Below are positions 12,515 through 24,470 of a DNA stretch of 64,000 nucleotides, one piece after another. Made by a program: the position numbers and the translations under genes. The notes beneath the pieces are model-generated. The model did not search any database, had not been told where the DNA came from, and saw only the letters and a list, made by a program, of their open reading frames with translations. This DNA is from Hybos culiciformis (taxonomy: Eukaryota > Arthropoda > Insecta > Diptera > Hybotidae): assembly GCA_964007475.1 (NCBI GenBank), contig OZ023273.1, positions 22,245,557 to 22,309,556 of the forward strand. Reading direction: 5' to 3'. Every line of letters starts with the position of its first letter. Positions within the stretch are counted from its first letter, which is position 1.

Positions 12515-13856
12515 AATGCGCATGTCTTCGGTAAGTTGTATTTACATTCGCAAATTTAGCTCGGTAAATGGTCCATTACATGCATCAATACACATGCAAT
12601 TATAGAGGAATGTAAATTGTATTTACATTTCCCTGTGATGTAAATTGTATTTACATTGCTCTATATTGTATTTACATTCTTCATTTTCAACTGCGTAATA
12701 CTATAAACAAAAATAATATCACTCACACTCACAATATTTCAATACAGACAAATACCAAAAAAAAAAAAAAATTGCAAATGTATACCTCTCACATGCATCA
12801 TATCAATGTCAATCAAAGCTTAGTTTATAATGCTAAAATCTAAATTTTCCCTCTGAGCTAATCTATATTTTCCCTCTGAGCAAACAAAAAAAAAAAAAAG
12901 AACCAATAAAAAAATACGCGGCTATTTTTTTTTTTTCTAAAAAGCGGCCAGTCGATCAGTCGATGAATTTTCTTAACATGTGTTTCAATCTACTATTTTT
13001 AAAGGATCTTCGAACCTCTACTACTAAATTTTTAAACGAGTGTGGTTGGATTTTAGTACAAAAATTTAAACCACACTTCAAAAATTGGACTTATTTTTAT
13101 TCAAAAAAACAAAATGAATAAAAATAGAACAATGGTAACCCTGAAAATATATTTGTTGTCATTATAAAGTTTGCTGTGATTGTCAAATGTCAAGTAAGAA
13201 TTTTTTTTTCTTCTATCAACAAACAAAGAAAATGGCAGCATCAAGGAGATTATTTATTGTAAATATAAATTATAATTATATAATTATTATTTGATTTTAT
13301 TTTTAATTATAAAAAAAATAATTATAAAATTATTATTATTTTTTTTAATAATTAAAAATAAAATTAAGTAAAATTTAAGAAGACCATTATTTCCTAAAAT
13401 AATAAAAAAAAAATTAGTAATTTTTCTAAAAAAAAATTATTCGATTTTTTTTTTTGCAAAAAAGAAAATGAATAATTTTTTTTTGGAAAAATTACTAATT
13501 TTTTTTTTAATATTTTAGGAATCTTCCGGTTTGAAATCATTTCGATAAATAAATAAACTTCCTTATTAAATTTTATTTCCTTGCTTCATTTTGAACTTTT
13601 TTGTTTATTTTTTTCATTATAAATGTATTGTTTTCAACTCCCTCTCACATGCACATTAAAGCAGTATACAATACATGTTAATCAAATTTGTTATACAGCT
13701 CGTTTTGTATACACACAAACATATAGACACTCGTCAATATTATATCACTCGACCTTCGGTCTCGTGATATAAACATGACTCGTGTCTATGTGTTTGTGTG
13801 TATACAAAACTCGCAAGAATAACAAATTTTCTTAAAATGTATTGTAATCTACTATT
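12515..13856 (+). mobile_element. Repeat unit 1 (1,342 bp), Helitron/HINE-like, hairpin near 3' end
   Basis: This is the first of two nearly identical head-to-tail units. It starts AATGCGCATGTC and ends ATCTACTATT, with no terminal inverted repeats and no target duplication. The first 250 bases carry repeated AATGTAAATTGTATTTACATT-type palindromic words. The centre (about 13,260-13,520) has nested A/T palindromes. A strong hairpin lies about 50-150 bases before the 3' end. The shorter relative at 36,584-37,107 has the same two ends and hairpin, which fixes the borders. Absent inverted repeats, a 3' subterminal hairpin and head-to-tail copies are known traits of Helitron-derived non-autonomous elements (HINE/DINE type). 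Assignment to that class is inference; the canonical CTAG end is missing. Confidence 0.6.
13704..13809 (+). other. Subterminal hairpin, copy 1
   Basis: The outer arms run from TTTTGTATACACACAAAC to its near complement at the other end. The inner core at 13,741-13,771 begins TATATCAC, has a CGACCTTCGGTC centre and ends GTGATATA. This core is identical in all three copies of the family (also 16,147-16,177, and inverted at 36,671-36,701), while the outer arms differ in sequence but still pair. Confidence 0.85.
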
Positions 13857-14557
13857 AATGCGCATGTCTTCGGTAAGTTGTATTTACATTCGCAAATTTA
13901 GCTCGGTAAATGGTCCATTACATGCATCAATACACATGCAATTATAGAGGAATGTAAATTGTATTTACATTTCCCTGTGATGTAAATTGTATTTACATTG
14001 CTCTATATTGTATTTACATTCTTCATTTTCAACTGCGTAATACTATAAACAAAAATAATATCACTCACACTCACAATATTTCAATACAGACAAATACCAA
14101 AAAAAAAAAAAAATTGCAAATGTATACCTCTCACATGCATCATATCAATGTCAATCAAAGCTTAGTTTATAATGCTAAAATCTAAATTTTCCCTCTGAGC
14201 TAATCTATATTTTCCCTCTGAGCAAAAAAAAAAAAAAAAAAGAACCAATAAAAAAATACGCGGCTATTTTTTTTTTTTCTAAAAAGCGGCCAGTCGATCA
14301 GTCGATGAATTTTCTTAACATGTGTTTCAATCTACTATTTTTAAAGGATCTTCGAACCTCTACTACTAAATTTTTAAACGAGTGTGGTTGGATTTTAGTA
14401 CAAAAATTTAAACCACACTTCAAAAATTGGACTTATTTTTATTCAAAAAAACAAAATGAATAAAAATAGAACAATGGTAACCCTGAAAATATATTTGTTG
14501 TCATTATAAAGTTTGCTGTGATTGTCAAATGTCAAGTAAGAATTTTTTTTTCTTCTA

Positions 14558-15629
14558 TCAACAAATAGTGATGGGAAATCTCGTTCACTTCAGTGACCTG
14601 TGTTAACTCGTTCGTTCTTTTTTACTGACCGAGTTAAAAAATATCGTTCAATTGAACGACCTATTTTCTCGTTCGCGAACGACCGAAAAAAAATGAACTC
14701 AAATCAATTTACTGACCGAGTTAAAAAAATTGAACGGGTTAAAAAAATGAACGAACTATTTTTACTGACCGAGTTAAAAAAAATTGAACGGGTTAAAAAA
14801 TGAACGTACTATTTTTACTGACCGAGTTAAAAAAAATTGAACGGGTTAAAAAATGAACGTACTATTTTTACTGACCGAGTTAAAAAATATTGAACGGGTT
14901 AAAAAATGAACGTACTATTTTTACTGACCGAGTTAAAAATATAGCTCAATTGAACGACCGATAAAATTAACTCAAATCAAAATGAACTTTGCAAAAATAA
15001 AAAAATACCAAATGAAATAAACTGAAAGTGAACTGTGAACTTTAGGAAGCATTAATTCATCTATTATTTTTAAAGTTAATATGATTTATTTTTATTATAA
15101 AAAAAATAAAAATATTTAGAGCATATTAATCTACTAATAATTATTCAAATATCTATATTAGCAATAACCGATTATATCAAAAAAAAAATTTTTTTTATCT
15201 TTATTAATATTTTTTGGTTTATTTTTTGGGATAATTTCTTATGAAAAAAAAAACATTCCTTTAAATATTTAATCTGTTTCCCGTCAGTCTTTCTTATTGT
15301 ATTTTTTTCTATGGATGTCGTGTGGCATTTTCAATTGAAAAAGACGATAATTTTCAGACCAGTAAAGAGGTAGCTATTGTTCACAGCTACACTTACATAA
15401 CAATCTAACAACACCAACACAATTTCTCTTTCTTCCTTATAGCTGAAAAATAAGTGTACTGCTCTTTTCAAACATTTATCTCTTCTCTACACCTACAGAA
15501 CTTTTTTTTTTTTAGAAAAGAACGATGAACGATATATTTTTTTTTTACTGACCGATCGGTCATCGTTCACTTTAGTGATCCGTTCTTTTTAACTCGGTCG
15601 TTCACGAACGACACATCTCTATCAACAAA
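14558..15629. mobile_element. Non-autonomous hAT-like element with 8-bp TSD
   Basis: Element body is 14,566-15,621 (1,056 bp). Terminal inverted repeats are TAGTGATGGGA on the left and, on the complement of the right end, TAGAGATGTGT. It is flanked by perfect 8-bp target duplications TCAACAAA at 14,558-14,565 and 15,622-15,629. The intact sequence in unit 1 is the empty site and has TCAACAAA once. TAG-type ends and 8-bp duplications are hallmarks of the hAT superfamily. The inside is made of CGTTCA/TGAACG words and a 53-bp tandem array, with no transposase. The open frame at 14,600-14,803 is simply a translation of that array. Confidence 0.92.
14712..14945 (+). repeat. 53-bp tandem array inside the hAT-like element
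   Basis: CTGACCGAGTTAAA recurs at 14,712, 14,765, 14,818, 14,871 and 14,923, a period of 52-53 bases. Each unit also holds TTGAACGGGTTAAA and, in most units, TGAACGTACTATTTTTA. Single copies of the same words at both ends of the element suggest that subterminal transposase-binding-type words were amplified in tandem. Confidence 0.85.
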
Positions 15630-16262
15630 CAAAGAAAATGGCAGCATCAAGGAGATTATTTATTGTAAATATAAATTATAATTATATAATTATTATTTGA
15701 TTTTATTTTTAATTATAAAAAAAATAATTATAAAATTATTATTATTTTTTTTAATAATTAAAAATAAAATTAAGTAAAATTTAAGAAGACCATTATTTCC
15801 TAAAATAATAAAAAAAAAATTAGTAATTTTTCTAAAAAAAAATTATTCGATTTTTTTTTTTGCAAAAAAGAAAATGAATAATTTTTTTTTGGAAAAATTA
15901 CTAATTTTTTTTTTAATATTTTAGGAATCTTCCGGTTTGAAATCATTTCGATAAATAAATAAACTTCCTTATTAAATTTTATTTCCTTGCTTCATTTTGA
16001 ACTTTTTTGTTTATTTTTTTCATTATAAATGTATTGTTTTCAACTCCCTCTCACATGCACATTAAAGCAGTATACAATACATGTTAATCAAATTTGTTAT
16101 ACAGCTCGTTTTGTATACACACAAACATATAGACACTCGTCAATATTATATCACTCGACCTTCGGTCTCGTGATATAAACATGACTCGTGTCTATGTGTT
16201 TGTGTGTATACAAAACTCGCAAGAATAACAAATTTTCTTAAAATGTATTGTAATCTACTATT

Positions 16263-19200
16263 AATATTTTTATTCAAAAATTCGGGAAAAAAAATTGGTA
16301 CGCGGGTGTAGAAAATTTTTAATGTTTAATGAAATTAGTTTAACTTTTTTTTATCTATTTAAAATTGCTAGAATGGGTAAAAAAAAAAGCCAGTATTTAT
16401 ACTACAGATTTTTTTGGTTTAATAATATATTTTTAACCCTTCTTTGAAGCAATAATTCTACGCGAAAAAGTTTTTTTTTCAAAGCAATAGAAAATAATGA
16501 TATAATTTTGAATTTGATTTTTTCTTGCCTTTTCAGACACTGATGTGCAATTGAGTAGCAGGTTTTCTTGATTATATTTATTATTTGAATTTGTTTTGCT
16601 TTTAAATTCCCTGCCAGGAAAGTTAATGAAGAATTATTTTATTTTCACTTTAATATCTTTAAAGTAGTCCACTAAAATTATGTGAAAATTTTTCAATACA
16701 TGTTTTTGTTTTTAATTTTAAGGGGTTACTTGTTCCATAATTTTCATCTAATCAAAGTTATTAAAAATTTATTATCACGTGAACACCATATTTTACTCTT
16801 CTGGAATGTTTTAATGTACAATATTTATAAATAATAAATAAAATAATTACTTAATTTAATTAATTTAAGGTTAAGTTAAAAAACAAATAATTTTTTAATA
16901 TGTTATTTATACATAATATTTAAGATAATTGATTTTAATGTATTGTTTTGTGGACATGCAAGATCTTCACATTGTCTGAGAAACAGTTTGATATGACACC
17001 ACAGGAAAGTCACTAACACAAAACTTTTACATATATTTAACATTTAAACAAATTGACTTTAAAGTACCATGAAAACTTTGAAAATGCATCTTTTTTAAAA
17101 AATCTTTTAGCTTAGCTATTATATATGACTAAAAGAGAATAAACTAATTCCAATATAGTTAATTCTTTTTTACGAAAAACCTTAATGCATGTTTGAATAA
17201 ATGTTTTTCTATTGAAGAAGACAAGAACAAAAAAATAAAACACTAAAACATAATGTCACATCAATAATACACAATATGACTTTCATAAAATATATTTTCC
17301 AACTATCTTGCATGAAATAATGAAGTATCAATTTTGTTTTTTTTTTTTTGCACCTAACTTTCGATAAATTTTGTTTCAATTCTGTTCTTTGCTTATTGCT
17401 TTTGTAAACATATGTGGTCAAAAAGTTGTCTTTAGTGGTAATTTCTTTGGTAATCGATTGTAGTTTACACTTTTTTTTTTTAATCTAATAACAATAAACG
17501 TATTATCTTAATGCTTTCAAGCATATAAAAGTTTGGAAAAGAATGAACGGAAAAATAATTGATGTCTATAAATTGGAATTCTTATATTTGATAGTAACAA
17601 TAAAACAGATATAAATATGCATACATTATGCAGACGGAACTTTAATAATTTATTGATTTCATTTTAAAATTTATCTTATTTGCGTTTAATTGTAGTGAAA
17701 TAGGATATAAGATTTTAAATCAAAATCCATATCATAAGTTTAATTTATTTATTTGAATCCCACCTTTTAAAAAAAATATGTTCCTAAAAATTTGGATATA
17801 CCTATTGTAGAACCAATTACGAAATTTTTTTAAACTTTTATATATTTTTCATCCATGTGTCTGCGTGTGTTTTTGAAACATATAAACAGTCTAATGTTTT
17901 TTATAATTGTTTGCACCATGAATTTTGTTAAATCTCTCCCCTTGAAAAAATATAAAAGAATCCGGGATTCTGAGTTCGCGCTTTTTAGAAAAAAAAAAAA
18001 GTACTATAATTTTATCTGAAAAAATATTCGTCATCCTTTATGGTCGGTTAAATAATATTCAAAAAAAAAAAAATAATAATAATATTCAAAAATATAATAA
18101 AGTCATTAAGGAAAATTTTGTTTGTCTTTGATAAATGCTTTATTTTAATACGTTCTCTCATGCTTTTTTTTTACTTGAAATCATTAATTAATTTAAACAA
18201 TGGTTCTTTATTGGCAATGTTAAGCCATAATGTCATTTTTATGACTCTTAGGATGTATATACGTGTTGAAATTCATTAATTTAATTTAATTATAATGTTT
18301 TTCTATTTTTTTTTCCGTGTTTAGGATTGAATAAAAATTATGATCGATAATAATCATAAAATTTGGTTGGTTAAAGTTGAAGAAAAATCAAGTTGAATGA
18401 AACATCTGGCGATTAGTGCAAGTTTTTCTATTAATAAAATAATAATACGTAAAAGTCATCCATATTTTTCTTATTTTTTGAAGACCATGCCGCACTAAAA
18501 ATTTATATAATAAAAATTAAATTGAATTTTAATTTTATTCCAAAATGATTTCATTCAGCTTATTTGGAATGGAATGAATTGAAACGGTCAGGACTGGAAT
18601 TTGTGTCAATTTTTTCTCACTTGAACTAATTGTTTGTGTTGTTTTGTTTTGATTTAAAAAAAAAAACAATTCGAGGTCGATTAAGTTGAGAAAATTATAG
18701 TAGGACATTAATTCTTTAATAATATTTTTATTTTTAATTGATATAATGATATTCACGTACTCACATTGTCAAACACTATTGTAGGTATTTTAATTATTTT
18801 ATTAAATTTGGCTTTGTAGTTTCTCAATTTGAATTTTTTTTTTATATTTTTGTCCTGCATTATTATATACATATATTTATGGACCGGAAAAAACCATATT
18901 AAAGTAAAAAAATGTGTTTTTTATAATTAATAATGTTTGCGTTTTAAGAGGAGATAACATATATAACATATTAAATAAATGAAAAATTTTAACTAATTGC
19001 GATCATTAATATTATTCCCTTGCACAGATAATTTATCTTTCCACCTACTTTCCTAAAAAAAAATATTTTAATGTGTATCTACACTACCTTATGCACTATA
19101 TTTATTTTAAATCCCTTGCTTGAGTTTTATGAGAGTGTTGAAATAGTATTCATTACACAAATTCTCATAATCTGTTGTAAAATAATTCAATGTTTTTAAT

Positions 19201-22141
19201 TTTGTTTTTGAATAAAGTTGTTCTTATATCACTTAAACCATACAATAAGATGGATATGCTTAGGATGTTGATAATTAGTGTGGAAATTGATTTATTCAGT
19301 TGGCTCTTTTTTATATAAAAAGAAATTTAGTTTGAACAATATTGAACATTTCTATTATTGGTTTATGAAACGAATTTGTAATAAAAATTTTAATTTTCCC
19401 TACCAATCACATTTTTTATATGCTAAAATTAAATGAATAAAATGCAAAACTATTAAAAGTTTTCAATAATGTACATATTTTACATTTCAACATTAAGAAT
19501 TTTCTTGGAGAAACACTTTGAAATCTATATTTTGATCCTTTATATATTTTATATTAAGAAGAATTGACATAAACTAATCTATTCTGCGTAGATTATACTT
19601 ATTATACATAGATGACAGAAAAAGTAAATTTAATGTCTATAATAGTTTTGCACTAGCAATCACTTGTTTCGGTAATTCCTCAAATTTTCCATATTGAAGA
19701 AAAAATTTAAAATAATTTTTAGAAATTAAACATTTTTAAAACCGAATACAAATAAAATGTAGAACATAACGTGACAAATGAAGTATATAGCTTGTTTTCC
19801 ACATTTCAATTTAAAATAGTTTCGTGATTAAATTTTTTTCAGATTTTAATAATGGACATCTGCCTCAAATAACGATTCTCAACAAAAACCATTTTCAGTC
19901 CCAGTTCTTGAACACATCTTTTTATTTGCGGTCAACAGAAATTTCTATCAAAATTAATTTTAAACTAAGATTAAAGTGAACACTATGTATTTTGGCAATA
20001 AATCTGCCAAGTAGTTTAATAGCTATATAAACATTGTAATGTGGGTCACACAAATCGACGTACAGAAAATGAAAAAGTATGAGTTAATTTTTTTCCTTTT
20101 GCATCAACGACAAACACAACAATTAAGTAATTTTAATAATTATTTGTGACGAATGTCAAAAAAATTGCTTTCAAATTGCCTAAAAAACGTAAAAATTTTG
20201 TAAAAATTTCTAAATTTTGTGAATTCTAGAAAGAATATTTCGGAAAATTCTTTGAAATTTATATATGTACGCTGTGTATACATCTGTCATTCTGTCTATT
20301 TCATATTTATTGAAGAATTTAGGTGAAAACAATTAGTCATTTTAAATTTTAATGACTTTTTGTGCATAATTTTTTTTTGTGCTATAGTTATACATAAAGA
20401 CTCCATGAAAAAAGAAATTAAAAAATCACCTTCTCTGTGTCAACATAAGGTATGTTAATAAAGTTAGCAAAAAATTTTTTGAATTAAATCACCAAGGAAA
20501 GATGAATTATTTTATTTCGAACTGAAAAAAGAATATCAATATTTTATTGGTTAAATCAAGGGTTTATTTTGAATAAAAAATTTGATAAAAACCCACTTAG
20601 TGAAAATGTGTTAGAATTTCTACATTCGTGTTTAAGAAGAAGAAGTATATATAAAAAGTGATATAAGAATTAAAGTAATTCAAAAATTGTGCAATGAACT
20701 AAAATTAAAATAATTATGAAAGTTATTTGTATATTGTATCTAAGTTAATTAGTAAAAGTGAAAAATATAGAATTTTGTAAATTTATCAAATATACTCTGG
20801 TTGAGATTCCTATTAGATTAGGCTGAAACAGATGTTTTCTAATATTTATAAATGCAAAACTATAAAATAAATATAAAATGGACCTAAATCAGATACAAAT
20901 TTAATTTGACTTATGACCAAATATAGCAAATATAACACCTGTGATTGACATTATTTTATTTTTGGGGCGGAAAAATGCTGATGATGTCAGTATTTTAAAT
21001 TTTTCTTCTGGGAAAATATTTAAAATTTAATTTATTTATTAATAATTATTATTAGAACAGTCATGTGTTTAAGTGAAATTGAGAAATCGAAAAAGGTTTT
21101 AATTATGTATATTCTTGTACCGCAATGTTTGAAAATTTAAATATTTTTAGATTATCGACATAAACTTTTCAGTGTTATTAAAATTCATCATCTTCGTTTT
21201 TCTTATATTAAATAGGGTGAATAGGATTATAACAATATATGAGATAAAAGTATATGATCTTCAAAATATGTCGAGTTCAAAAACACTTGTAAATAAGTAG
21301 TGAAACAAATTAAATTAGAAAAAATAATTCTATCCTATATTTATAAATTATTTAATTTGTTTGCCAAGTTATTCGTCAAGGGTGATATATTTGTGTTATT
21401 TAAAAAAAAAAATAAAGAATCAACTAACTTAGGACATACAAACAGGTGTCAGATCTCAATTGAGATATTTCAAATTATACATAAATTCTTTTAAACTTTA
21501 TTGTGTAGTTTTTTGAATTCTTATGAGTTTTGAACAAATTGATAAGAAACAACAAAATGTAGTATTTATCTTTTTTGAAAAGTTTATTGTCAAACTTTAG
21601 CATTTTAATTTTTGTCTTTTTGGAATATATGATATTGTCCTTAAGAAAATTATTTTACTGCATACGTATCTTTATTTATGCAAAAAAATACTCATAAGGA
21701 CAAAGTTTTAAAGGTGAAAAGTTCTGACATAAAAAGAAAAAATTTTATTTATCTACATTTGATATTTCTATATTATTTTATTTATAAGCGACTTTTTGGT
21801 TTTTATCGTAAAATTGGAATTTTTGTTATTACTTACGACTTAGGTTTCACGGAACTATAGTTGGTTAATTTCAGTGCCATGATATAACGAGTTCTTTTTT
21901 ATTTAAAGTTAAATTAAGGATTTCATAGAACCAGTATAATACAGATCACCTCACGTTTTTTGTTGGTCTGTCATAAGGCACCAGGAACTAACGTCGAAAG
22001 AAATAAATTCGAAAAAATTATTTCAGTTCATTAAAAAATTAAATATACAAATAAAAATTTTTTTATTTATGCCGAACAATTTTTTTTCGACATTCATTCT
22101 AAATTTTTTTTTTAACTCTTCCGTCTTTTGTTTATTTCTAG
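16263..22141. other. AT-rich stretch without a supported gene
   Basis: No domain-bearing frame, RNA gene or element border is seen. A strong pyrimidine tract plus CAG acceptor occurs near 16,525-16,540, but it is followed by stops in two frames within 15 bases and only a 25-base open segment in the third. A GC-richer patch near 16,955-17,015 is open for about 25 codons and then stops. The listed-length frames at 17.2, 18.5, 21.3 and 21.7 kb are low-complexity and I do not call them. Confidence 0.55.
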
Positions 22142-22309
22142 GTTTTCGATGTTAGTTTCTTCGTCGCGAGTTAGTTCTTATAGCACAGAGCAAGCCACTG
22201 TATATTTCGCAATCTTTCGTATTTATTTCTTTCAGAATTCTTTACAACAGAAGAAGCTGATTGTTTTGGCTTTAAAATATTTTATGTCAAACTATGTATG
22301 CATTATAAG
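22142..22309 (+). CDS. Candidate internal exon with two possible acceptors (speculative)
   Basis: A T-rich tract ends in TTTATTTCTAG just before 22,142. The segment stays open in one frame for its whole length and closes on the donor AAG/GTATAT at 22,309. A second acceptor (TATTTCTTTCAG) lies at 22,235. The shorter version, 22,236-22,309, is open in another frame: 24 residues including FFTTEEADCFGF and YVKLCMHYK, ending in phase 0. The two choices use different frames, so at most one is coding. I recognise no family. Chance splice-like signals are common in such DNA. Confidence 0.15.
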
Positions 22310-23744
22310 GTATATTTTATTAGACTATTATAGTAAACGAAAAAGTTCTCAAATTATTCCATTAAAAAATTATTTTTTATTTACCTTTCAATGATGTAAA
22401 ATTTATGTTAGTTTGTATATTTTTTTGTTTTTTTTGTTGTGATTTTTCAGATTTTTTTTTGTTTTGGTAGAATTTAAATATCTTTAAAATAATTTTCAAT
22501 TGTCAAAGGAAAATTTTATAATATGTAAAAATCATAACAAAAATTGTTTTTAAATTATAATATATAAATAAGCAAATCATTAATATTAATTTTTTTGAAA
22601 AAAAGGAAATAAAAATTAACACAAATTTAATAAAGTCAATCCGACAAAAGTAAATTAATATTTTTTCATATATTTATAAAACTATGTTTTTTTTATTGCC
22701 GGATTGAATTTATATTTATTTTATACAATTCACTCAGGTTTTTCTCTAGAAATTAATTATTTATTTAATATTTTTTTTCGTTTTGCTCCCGAAATTTTTC
22801 GATAGGAATTTTCAGAAAGTTTCGTAATATTTGTTATGATTGTATGTACAACGGTTCAATTCCACCTCGAAATATTAATCGTAAAAATATAAAACTACCT
22901 TTCAAACTTAATTTAGATTGAAAATAATTACAATTACGATTATTAGTATTATGTCAACATACGCGTACCTTCACATGATCATAAGTCCTAGTACAAACTT
23001 ACTATATTTTCAAATTTAATTTTAACAGAATCATAATTTCATTTTAAATTGGAATTAAGGAAGAAAGGAAAAAATATCTTCTTCTTTAAAAAAAAAAAAT
23101 TAATAACTCAAGATAAGAATTGACGTATAAAAATTTAATAAATTTGCAGATTTTAGAATTTTTATGCATAAAAAAATATTTTTGCTCATAAATTCATAAA
23201 TTTAAAAAATGCAAGAACAAAAAATTTCATATAAACTAAATTACAATCTTATTATATAGCTTTTATTCGCAAATTTTCCTATAAATTTTTATTAGAAAAG
23301 TTTTCAATCATCCGTATCAAATTTATTTTATGACTTTTTTATTCAGATTTTCTGTTTTTTCCTTAAGGGTATACATACTTTTTTTCGAGGTAAAATTGGA
23401 GGGCTAAAATTGTACAAAATCTTTTTTAAGAAATTTATTGTTGTTAACAAATTTTATAAAATAATCTAATAAATTCCCATAAATTTTGTTATTTATGACG
23501 TTGTAAAGTAATATTGAACTTTTTTTTTAAATAAGGATATGCATAGAAAATCGAACAACCTTTTCCTTATTTTTTTTAAATTTAAAAAAAAAAGTAATGA
23601 AAATAATATCATCCAAATTTCATAAAATATATTTTTATATTTACTTTTAATTTTAAAAAATTTAATAAATTTTATATAATTTCGATTGAAAATCTTCTTA
23701 ACTTATAATTACATTATTTATTTCTATGAAATTTTATCTTAATA
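22310..23744. other. AT-rich spacer before the Helitron
   Basis: Poly-T and poly-A rich sequence. Nothing recognisable apart from scattered short A/T palindromes. Confidence 0.5.
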
Positions 23745-24470
23745 TCTAATATATAAAAATGAAAATTCTCTGTCCTCTGTCCTCAATCACGCCTAAACCG
23801 CTGGACCGATTTGGCTGAAATTTTGAACTTAAGTATCATTGGGGCCCGAGATGGTTATAGGGTACTAGAAATTTTGATCCGAGGCCCCGGCGGGGGGCTA
23901 CCTTAGAAGCCGGTTTTGCAATTTAGGTATATTCCGATAAAATGTTGTAGCGTTGGACCCGAAAAGCCTATTTAAAAACCTGGATGTTGACAGGCCCCCG
24001 ACCGTCCCAGGGCTCAATTGGGGGGCTATACAACAAATTTCGAAATTTTAAAATTTTGAAAATAAGGAGTCTAGAGACCCGGTTGGTTATATTTTTGATC
24101 CGAGACACCGACGGGGGGCTATCTAAGAAGGCGGTTTTGCAATTTAGGTATTTATTATAGCGTTGAGTTGGACCGAATCAACTATTTAGGAGACTGGATC
24201 TGTTAAGGCACCGGGGAAGTGGCTATTTAACAAATTTTCAAATTCTGTTTTTTTTAGTGCAAAAAATGTAATTTAGGTATATTCCGATAAAATATTATAG
24301 CGTTGATCCCGAATCGACTATTTAGAAGACTGGATGTGTTAAGGCACCGGGGAAGTGGATATTTAACAAATTTTGAAATTCTGTTTTTTTAGTGCACAAA
24401 ATCTGGATTAAAGTGTTTTGATATAAATATAAGTTCAGAACTACCGTGCGAAGCCGGGTATTTCGACTAG
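23745..24470 (+). mobile_element. Non-autonomous Helitron (726 bp), complete ends
   Basis: The element begins TCTAATATATAAAAATG after an A and ends GACTAG before a T, fitting Helitron insertion between A and T with 5'-TC and CTAG-3'. The 5' part includes CACGCCTAAACCGCTGGACC followed by GATTTGGCTGAAATTTTG, a word pair common at the start of insect Helitrons. The 3' end has GTGCGAAGCCGGGTATTTC, the usual short hairpin before CTAG. There are no terminal inverted repeats and no target duplication. It is much more GC-rich than its surroundings. No RepHel protein is encoded. Three related internal segments (about 23,919-24,060, 24,137-24,267 and 24,268-24,405) share GCAATTTAGGTAT and AGCGTTG words. 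Confidence 0.92.

Larger units (their letters stand above)
13857..16262 (+). mobile_element. Repeat unit 2, head-to-tail copy interrupted by a hAT-like insertion
   Basis: This second copy starts at the exact end of unit 1, with the same AATGCGCATGTC beginning, and ends ATCTACTATT at 16,262. After removing the 1,056-bp insertion and one 8-bp duplication the length is again 1,342 bp. Differences from unit 1 are few and mostly in A-run length (for example near 14,225), so the duplication is recent. The hairpin recurs at 16,110-16,215. Having two complete units with no spacer suggests insertion as a dimer or unequal exchange. Confidence 0.85.

Noticed and set aside
14600..14803. 67-codon plus-strand frame
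   Set aside because: It is a reading of the TGACCGAGTTAAA tandem array in the hAT-like element (repeated TDRVKK/ERVKK).
16525..16565. Exon after a strong acceptor (TTGCCTTTTCAG)
   Set aside because: Two frames stop within 15 bases, and the third allows only 25 bases before a weak donor; there is no partner.
16955..17015. GC-richer open segment (TLSEKQFDMTPQESH)
   Set aside because: Only about 25 codons between stops, without splice signals or start context.
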